Origin: Flavobacteriales bacterium UBA6057
GTDB taxonomy: Bacteria > Bacteroidota > Bacteroidia > Flavobacteriales_G > Salibacteraceae
Length of the DNA: 64,000 bases
Direction of reading: 5' to 3'
NCBI GenBank assembly: GCA_002428995.1
Contig: DIYJ01000014.1
Span: 70,467-134,466, forward strand
A model generated the notes under the pieces. The model was not told the origin of the DNA. It made no database searches and worked only from the letters and a program-made list of their open reading frames with translations. Shown here one piece after another: positions 58,650-64,000 of the stretch; position 1 is the first letter of the stretch, and each line of letters opens with the position of its first letter. Both the position numbers and the translations under genes were made by a program.

Positions 58650-59891
58650 TTGAAGCAATTTAAAGCCATAACGCTCACGCACAGAAATCTAGGTTTAGAC
58701 CTTGTGGGGCGTTTTCATGTGGAGCCAGAGCTTCAGCAGGAAAAGTTCGGTGAGGTACACACTTCTTTCGAGCTCAGCGAATTCATGTTTATTTCTACTT
58801 GCAACCGCGTAGAGTTTTTCTTCCGAACCGCGGACAAGGTGGACGAGACTTACATTGAGCGTTTCTTGCAAAAGCACTATTCGGAGGTAAGCGCTGAATT
58901 GCTGAAGAAGGCCGCCATTCAAACACGGGTTTATTCAGGCATCGATGCCATTCGCCACCTCTTTCATGTAACCAGTTCGCTGGATTCTTTGGTGGTGGGT
59001 GAGCGTGAAATCATCACGCAGGTTCGGGAAGCCTTTGAACGCGCAAGCAAGGCTGGACTTACCGGAGACTTCCTGCGCATCGCTGTGCAGAAAGCCATCG
59101 AAACAGCCAAGCAGGTTTACACCGAAACTGAAATTGCCACCAAGCCTGTTTCCATCGTGAACCTGGCCTATCGCAAGTTGCTGGAAAGGGATTTACATCC
59201 GGGCCAAAACCTCCTGATCATTGGGGCCGGATCTACTATAGAAGCTTTGACAGGGAACCTGAAGACTCATGGCTTTAACTCGGTTAAAGTCTTCAACCGA
59301 ACGGTTTCAAAAGCAGAGAACATCGCCAAAGCACTGAACGGCAAGGCCTATCCCCTGGATCAATTAACCACCGAAGCGGGTGAGAATGACATTGTCATCA
59401 CCTGCACTGGTGCCGAGCATTCCATTGTAGACATCGATATCTACAAAACCATGGTTCCGGAGAAGCGCAAAACAATCGTGGATTTGGCCATTCCAAACGA
59501 CATCGATCCGACTGTGATCAGCGAGTTCGACATTGATTATATCTCCATCGAAGACCTGAAAGAGGAGGCCAAGCGCAACCTGAAGGAACGTGAAAAGGAA
59601 GTATTCAGGTGTGAAGCTTTGGTAGAGGAGCGCTTGCTCGAATTCGAAGATGCCTTCAGAACCCGAAAGCTGGAGCTTGCCATGCGCAACGTTCCGGAAA
59701 CGATGAAAGAAATCAAGCAACGAGCACTGGCACAAACCTTTGCCCGTGATATTGAGAAGATGGATGACAACAGCCGTGAAACCCTGGAACGCATCGTCAA
59801 CTATCTTGAAAAGAAATACATCTCCGTACCCATGAAAATGGCGCGACAGGTGGTACTCGACCAAGACCTTAAAGACCCCATCATTGACTGA
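58650..59891 (+). CDS. hemA: Glutamyl-tRNA reductase
   Basis: This 413-residue cytoplasmic enzyme reduces glutamyl-tRNA to glutamate-1-semialdehyde, the first step of the C5 pathway to heme. The catalytic Cys51 is in ISTCNRVEFFF. Other family segments are LDSLVVGEREIITQVR and the NADPH-fold motif LLIIGAGSTIEAL, plus a dimerisation tail. The start is a TTG (58650): no in-frame ATG exists, and the protein then aligns with the family N-terminus. A CACATTTG sequence (one base off the -7 consensus) overlaps the TTG. It overlaps hemCD by 8 bp. Confidence 0.93.
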   Translation: MKQFKAITLTHRNLGLDLVGRFHVEPELQQEKFGEVHTSFELSEFMFISTCNRVEFFFRTADKVDETYIERFLQKHYSEVSAELLKKAAIQTRVYSGIDAIRHLFHVTSSLDSLVVGEREIITQVREAFERASKAGLTGDFLRIAVQKAIETAKQVYTETEIATKPVSIVNLAYRKLLERDLHPGQNLLIIGAGSTIEALTGNLKTHGFNSVKVFNRTVSKAENIAKALNGKAYPLDQLTTEAGENDIVITCTGAEHSIVDIDIYKTMVPEKRKTIVDLAIPNDIDPTVISEFDIDYISIEDLKEEAKRNLKEREKEVFRCEALVEERLLEFEDAFRTRKLELAMRNVPETMKEIKQRALAQTFARDIEKMDDNSRETLERIVNYLEKKYISVPMKMARQVVLDQDLKDPIID

Positions 59892-61449
59892 CAAGACCGT
59901 TGTAATCGGCAGCCGGGGGAGCGACTTAGCGCTCTGGCAGGCCCGGTTTTTCCGTGACCGTATGCAGGAAATCGGTGTGAACACCGAGATCAAAATCATC
60001 AAAACCAGAGGCGACCAGATTCAACACCTGAGCTTCGATAAAATGGAGGGCAAGGGCTTTTTCACCAAGGAGATCGAGCAAGCTCTGCACAACAAAGAGA
60101 TCGATGTGGCGATCCATTCGCACAAAGACCTCGAAACAAGTCCTGTTCCGGGCCTTGTCGTTGCCGGGGTATCGCAACGGGAAGATCCATCAGAGCTCCT
60201 GTTGATCCGTACTTCCGAGGTGGACTCGACAAAGCCTTTTCATTTAAAAGAAGGAGCTGTGCTCGGCACCTCTTCCGCTCGCAGGAAAGGCCAGATCACC
60301 GACTTCCGTCCTGATGTGAACATCAAAGACATTCGAGGGAACGTTCCCACACGTATCGAAAAGCTGAGACGAGGTGACTTTGATGCCATTCTGATAGCTT
60401 TTGCTGGTGTCCATCGATTGGGGATCGATTTGGAAGGTCTTCACGTTCAGAAGTTGAATCCATCGGTCTTTATCCCTGCCCCTGCTCAGGGGGTGTTGGC
60501 CTATCAATGCCGCGAAGAAGACGAAACTCTTATCGAGATCATCGGCAAGCTCAACGATGCGGAAACAAAAACCAGGATTGACATTGAGCGCGGTGTGCTG
60601 TCCACCTTTGGAGGTGGCTGTCAGGTGCCTCTCGGAGCCTATGCCGAGAAGGTCGGAAACGGCTATTCCGTGCGCGTGGCTCACTCCTCTGATTGGAATG
60701 CATTCTCGAACCGGTCCATCTTCGAAGCTGCTGATGCGGAAGACGCCAAAACGATCTTCACTTCGCTGAAGGCGGAAGCCGTGAAAAGCCCGGTGCTCAT
60801 TACCAAGGCACTTTCGAAAGACTCTTTTCTCCGCCATGCGGCACATTCTCAAGGCTTTGAGCTACAAGAAAAACCGTTGATCAAAATCGAAGGCATTGAC
60901 TTTGAGCAGCCAAACTATGACACCTTCGGATGGGTGTTTTTCAGTTCGGTGAATGCCGTTAAGCACTTTGTGAAGCGCACGGAGATTCCAGGCAATGTGA
61001 AGCTCGGAGCCATTGGAGAAGCTACAGCAAGGGCGCTGAGCTCTTTGCTACGTCCGGCAGACTTCACAGGCAGTGGCAGCAACATTGAAGCGGTAGCCGC
61101 AGAGTTCTCAGCTGTTGCGGATGGACAGAAGGTGCTCTTCCCTCAATCGGCTATTTCAAGGCAAACCGTTCAGGGAGCCCTGTCGCAAGATCAGGTAGTC
61201 AACCTTACGGTCTACAACACTCAGCCGAGCGTGCAGCAACTCACTGAGAATTACGCGTCTATCGTGTTTACAAGCCCAAGCAATGTGCAAGCATTTTTTG
61301 ATGCTGGAAACCAATGGACAGAGAACTGCACAGCCATCGCGATTGGCGAAAAGACTGCCATGGCACTTCGGCAGCACCAAATCTCTCCTGTCGTTGGCAC
61401 ATTCCCAACGGAATCAGAGATTTACAGCTTGCTCGCTCGGGGAAATTGA
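59884..61449 (+). CDS. hemCD: Fused porphobilinogen deaminase-uroporphyrinogen III synthase
   Basis: A 521-residue fusion. Residues 1 to about 300 are HemC: VVIGSRGSDLALWQARFFRD, AIHSHKDLETSPVPGL, RGNVPTRIEKLRRGDFDA, and the dipyrromethane cofactor Cys246 in TFGGGCQVPLGAY. Residues about 305-521 are a short HemD: FGWVFFSSVNAVKHFV and YASIVFTSPSNVQAFF. Together they take porphobilinogen to uroporphyrinogen III in one chain, limiting loss of the unstable hydroxymethylbilane. The start TTG (59884) overlaps the end of hemA by 8 bp, so translation is probably coupled. Confidence 0.92.
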   Translation: MTDKTVVIGSRGSDLALWQARFFRDRMQEIGVNTEIKIIKTRGDQIQHLSFDKMEGKGFFTKEIEQALHNKEIDVAIHSHKDLETSPVPGLVVAGVSQREDPSELLLIRTSEVDSTKPFHLKEGAVLGTSSARRKGQITDFRPDVNIKDIRGNVPTRIEKLRRGDFDAILIAFAGVHRLGIDLEGLHVQKLNPSVFIPAPAQGVLAYQCREEDETLIEIIGKLNDAETKTRIDIERGVLSTFGGGCQVPLGAYAEKVGNGYSVRVAHSSDWNAFSNRSIFEAADAEDAKTIFTSLKAEAVKSPVLITKALSKDSFLRHAAHSQGFELQEKPLIKIEGIDFEQPNYDTFGWVFFSSVNAVKHFVKRTEIPGNVKLGAIGEATARALSSLLRPADFTGSGSNIEAVAAEFSAVADGQKVLFPQSAISRQTVQGALSQDQVVNLTVYNTQPSVQQLTENYASIVFTSPSNVQAFFDAGNQWTENCTAIAIGEKTAMALRQHQISPVVGTFPTESEIYSLLARGN

Positions 61450-61520
61450 AAACCTTTGTAACTGAGCAAACCAGTGCAAGAAATGCTACGTATTAGCTTG
61501 CACGCTTCTAAATCGCTCCT

Positions 61521-64000
61521 ATGAAAAAGACCTTGACCCTTCTGCTGAGCACATTTTGTGCTTTACAGCTTTCAGCGCAAATCAATACCAGCGTTACTAC
61601 ACAGGGAACTACTTGTTTTGGATCGCAAGACGGAGCAATCTCTGTTGATTTAGAGGCATGTTATGCCCCGCTGACCGTTGTCAACGACACTGATACGGTA
61701 GTGATCAACGGATTGAACAATGACGAATACTACGGATTCATTCACGGACAAGGCGAACTGGAAGACTGGGGCGTGGATGTTTGGGGTGGCACAGCTACCG
61801 GGCAGGGAATTGTAGCCACCACCGGCTTTTTCTCTGATACCTTGACATTCGACAGCGTTGAACTGGTGAGCAATGGAGGTCGCGACATTTTTGTAGCCGT
61901 TCACGATACCCTCGGGAACTTGTTGTGGGCTGCTTCAGCTGGTGGTGCTACCAACGATGAAGGAGGCGGAGTTTTTGTCTACAACGACAGGGTTTATGTA
62001 AGCGGATACTATTCCGGGACTGCCGAATTCGGATCAGGAAACCTCGTGGCCGTAGGTCCACTTGACGGCTTCATCGCAAAATACAGCATGAACGGAACCT
62101 TGCTCGGAGTTGCATCCGTAGGAACTTCTGGGTCTACCCAGCTTCGAAAGCTTTCTGTCTACGATACGGCTATCTATGCCATTGGTAATCACACGGGTAC
62201 TGTAGACGTTGGTTCTTCAACCGTAACCTCTGCCAACACTTCCACCTACGATCAGCTCGTGGTCTGCTTCGACACGAATTTATCAGGCGTCTGGGCACTT
62301 AACGGAGGCGGGGCCGATCAGGACTTCGGTTACGACATTGAGCTGGATACCATGGGAGGCACGGTGAACCACATCTATGTAGTGGGAGAGTTTTCTGGTT
62401 CGGCAAGTTTCGGTAGCGGAATCAGCCTCACATCTTCTGGTTCTTCCGATGGATTCATCGGGCGTGTTACCAACAATGGTTTTTGGGATTGGGGTGAGAA
62501 AGCCGGAAGCCCAAATCAAGACGCTGCAAGAGGTGTGGAACTGAGCGGAGGAGCCGATAGTGTCTTCGTTTCTGGTTTCTATTCCGGCACCGTGGTCATA
62601 AGCTCTCAGTCTGCCACTTCCAATGGAGACGTTGATGTCTTTGTTGCAAGACTTGACACTGCTGGTAATCCTGGACTCGTTTCCACCATAGGCGGCACGG
62701 CCTCCGATTATAGCTACGACCTTGAAATGATCGGGAACGGTTACCTGGTAGTGACCGGTCAATCAAACGGCACGATCGAATTGCAGCACGACACCTTGAC
62801 AACTCAGGGGAGCTTTGATGGTTTTGCCATTAAGCTGAGCCGATCGCACACAGACGTGTGGTCCAAGAGCTTTGGAGGCACGGACGAAGACAGCTTCAAT
62901 TCCGTGCGCAGAGGGGCGGGTGATCGGCTACACGTCACCGGATACTTCCAGCAAACTGGTTTCAGCGCGATGGACTCGTTAATCTCGGCTGGAAACAGAG
63001 ATGTGGTTACCACCAACGATGACATTTTCGGCACAACGGGCACCATACCTTTCAATGGCTTGGATTCTGGAACGTACAACATCGTAACGTTTGACAATGC
63101 AGGGAATGGTGTCATAGATACGGTGATCGTGCCATCTGCTGACAGCATCGCTATTGCAGGAGCCATTACGCCAGCATCTACTACTTCCTCCTTGGACGGT
63201 GCCATCGATGTAACCGTAACAGGTGGCAACCCAGGCTATACCTATCTCTGGAACACTACGGATACAACCCAAGATCTTTCTGGCATTGGGGTAGGCACCT
63301 ACACGATCACCGTTGTTGATTCGAATGGCTGTGTGGACAGCGCCACCTTTGTCATTGATACTACAGCCATGCCACTCAGCGTGGATACGGCTTTCGTTAC
63401 CAACGTAGATTGCTTTGGCGACAGCACCGGAGCTATTGATGTGGTCATTACCGGAGGAATAGCACCAGTAACCTACATGTGGAGCACGGGTGCCATGACG
63501 CAGGACCTGAGCAACTTGCTGGCAGGCACCTATACCGTGACAGTCGCTGATGTCGACTCATCCTTTGTCATCACCTATACGGTAACTCAAAATCCCGCCA
63601 TCAACGTTACAGGCGTGGTCACACCACCATCAAGCGGTACATCCAACGATGGAGCCATCGATTTGAGCGTCTCAGGAGGCATTCCTCCGTACATGTACAT
63701 GTGGAGCAACTCCGCTGCCACTGAAGACATTGACAGCCTCATGGTGGGCTCCTATACGGTCACAGTGACCGATTCCATCGGATGTACAGTCATTGAAACT
63801 TTTGCGGTGGATACACTCCCTGCACTTCAGCTCTTCTTCGTAGCGCTGGATGTGACTTGTGAAAGCTCTGACAATGGATCCATCGATCTTACCGTTCAAG
63901 GTGGAGTATCACCTTACTCCTACCTGTGGTCCACTTCAGATACTACGGAAGATGTTAACGGTTTGGCAGCCGGCACCTACACCGTCACAGTGACGGATGA
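61521..64000 (+). CDS. Second large SprB-repeat secreted protein, cut by the window end
   Basis: The frame is open from the ATG at 61521 to the last base (about 826 codons). A signal peptide (TLTLLLSTFCALQLSAQ) leads into a beta-propeller-like region with repeated VSGYYSGTAEFGS-type strands (residues about 60-500). At least four SprB-type units follow (YLWNTTDTTQ, YMWSTGAMTQ, YMWSNSAATED, YLWSTSDTTED, each then GTYTVTV or similar). The end, with the sorting domain, lies outside the window; T9SS export is inferred from the SprB repeats. It follows hemCD on the same strand with a 71-bp gap and no visible terminator. Confidence 0.85.
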   Translation, partial: MKKTLTLLLSTFCALQLSAQINTSVTTQGTTCFGSQDGAISVDLEACYAPLTVVNDTDTVVINGLNNDEYYGFIHGQGELEDWGVDVWGGTATGQGIVATTGFFSDTLTFDSVELVSNGGRDIFVAVHDTLGNLLWAASAGGATNDEGGGVFVYNDRVYVSGYYSGTAEFGSGNLVAVGPLDGFIAKYSMNGTLLGVASVGTSGSTQLRKLSVYDTAIYAIGNHTGTVDVGSSTVTSANTSTYDQLVVCFDTNLSGVWALNGGGADQDFGYDIELDTMGGTVNHIYVVGEFSGSASFGSGISLTSSGSSDGFIGRVTNNGFWDWGEKAGSPNQDAARGVELSGGADSVFVSGFYSGTVVISSQSATSNGDVDVFVARLDTAGNPGLVSTIGGTASDYSYDLEMIGNGYLVVTGQSNGTIELQHDTLTTQGSFDGFAIKLSRSHTDVWSKSFGGTDEDSFNSVRRGAGDRLHVTGYFQQTGFSAMDSLISAGNRDVVTTNDDIFGTTGTIPFNGLDSGTYNIVTFDNAGNGVIDTVIVPSADSIAIAGAITPASTTSSLDGAIDVTVTGGNPGYTYLWNTTDTTQDLSGIGVGTYTITVVDSNGCVDSATFVIDTTAMPLSVDTAFVTNVDCFGDSTGAIDVVITGGIAPVTYMWSTGAMTQDLSNLLAGTYTVTVADVDSSFVITYTVTQNPAINVTGVVTPPSSGTSNDGAIDLSVSGGIPPYMYMWSNSAATEDIDSLMVGSYTVTVTDSIGCTVIETFAVDTLPALQLFFVALDVTCESSDNGSIDLTVQGGVSPYSYLWSTSDTTEDVNGLAAGTYTVTVTD

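Noticed and set aside
59884..61449. HemC-HemD junction as an assembly error or read-through
   Set aside because: The frame is continuous with complete motifs on both sides, and such fusions are plausible in this group; no frameshift is needed.

Overview
The window is a contiguous stretch of a free-living Bacteroidota chromosome, most likely of the order Flavobacteriales (a Cryomorphaceae/Schleiferiaceae-like lineage is a guess from the moderate GC content). The signs are: several proteins with type IX secretion (T9SS) C-terminal sorting domains; SprB repeats with a PorP/SprF partner; a gliding-motility-type C-terminal domain; promoters of the Bacteroidota TAnnTTTG type; weak Shine-Dalgarno sequences; a eukaryote-like class I ribonucleotide reductase; and a HemC-HemD fusion.

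Layout. 1-9.6 kb: the end of a probable serine hydrolase, a DUF6624 lipoprotein, an XRE-type membrane regulator, a small membrane protein, a MATE exporter, a CPBP protease, two secreted proteins of unknown function, a membrane-anchored winged-helix regulator, a HAD phosphatase and a small T9SS client. 9.7-15.1 kb: an S41 peptidase, a multipass membrane protein, then prs-rplY-pth. 15.2-22.7 kb: a T9SS/PKD protein, an operon of ECF sigma factor, probable anti-sigma factor and predicted beta-helix protein, and an FN3/T9SS protein. 22.8-29.2 kb, mostly minus strand: a heme-type TonB receptor, glyS, a W-N/Y-G repeat T9SS protein and a BatD-like protein. 29.3-33.9 kb: a small membrane protein, a DUF3109 protein, then nrdB-nrdA behind a structured leader. 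34.0-37.9 kb: a relic of a T9SS sorting domain and a LytTR response regulator with a propeller-type LytS-like kinase. 38.3-58.6 kb: a three-gene surface operon of a 5388-residue T9SS type B adhesin, a PorP/SprF protein and an OmpA-family protein. 58.6-61.4 kb: hemA and hemCD. 61.5 kb to the end: the start of a second large SprB-repeat protein that runs off the window.

The most striking object is the giant adhesin. After kelch, LamG-like and SprB domains it carries 47 HYR-like units of about 81 residues. The first 25 form a higher-order repeat. Three unit types (A-B-C) recur as a 726-bp block, and seven consecutive blocks keep exactly 726 bp with no net indel, while the next 22 units are diverged and out of register. 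The protein also contains 2,676 consecutive residues without lysine or arginine. Downstream overlaps of 4 nt and 1 nt tie it to its probable outer-membrane partners. The divergent LytTR/LytS pair is a candidate regulator, but only by position.

Other points: competing hairpins upstream of nrdBA, a small repeat shared by two convergent gene junctions, promoters almost touching start codons, and a 'reversed ToxR' regulator. No CRISPR array, rRNA, tRNA, IS element or prophage was recognised.
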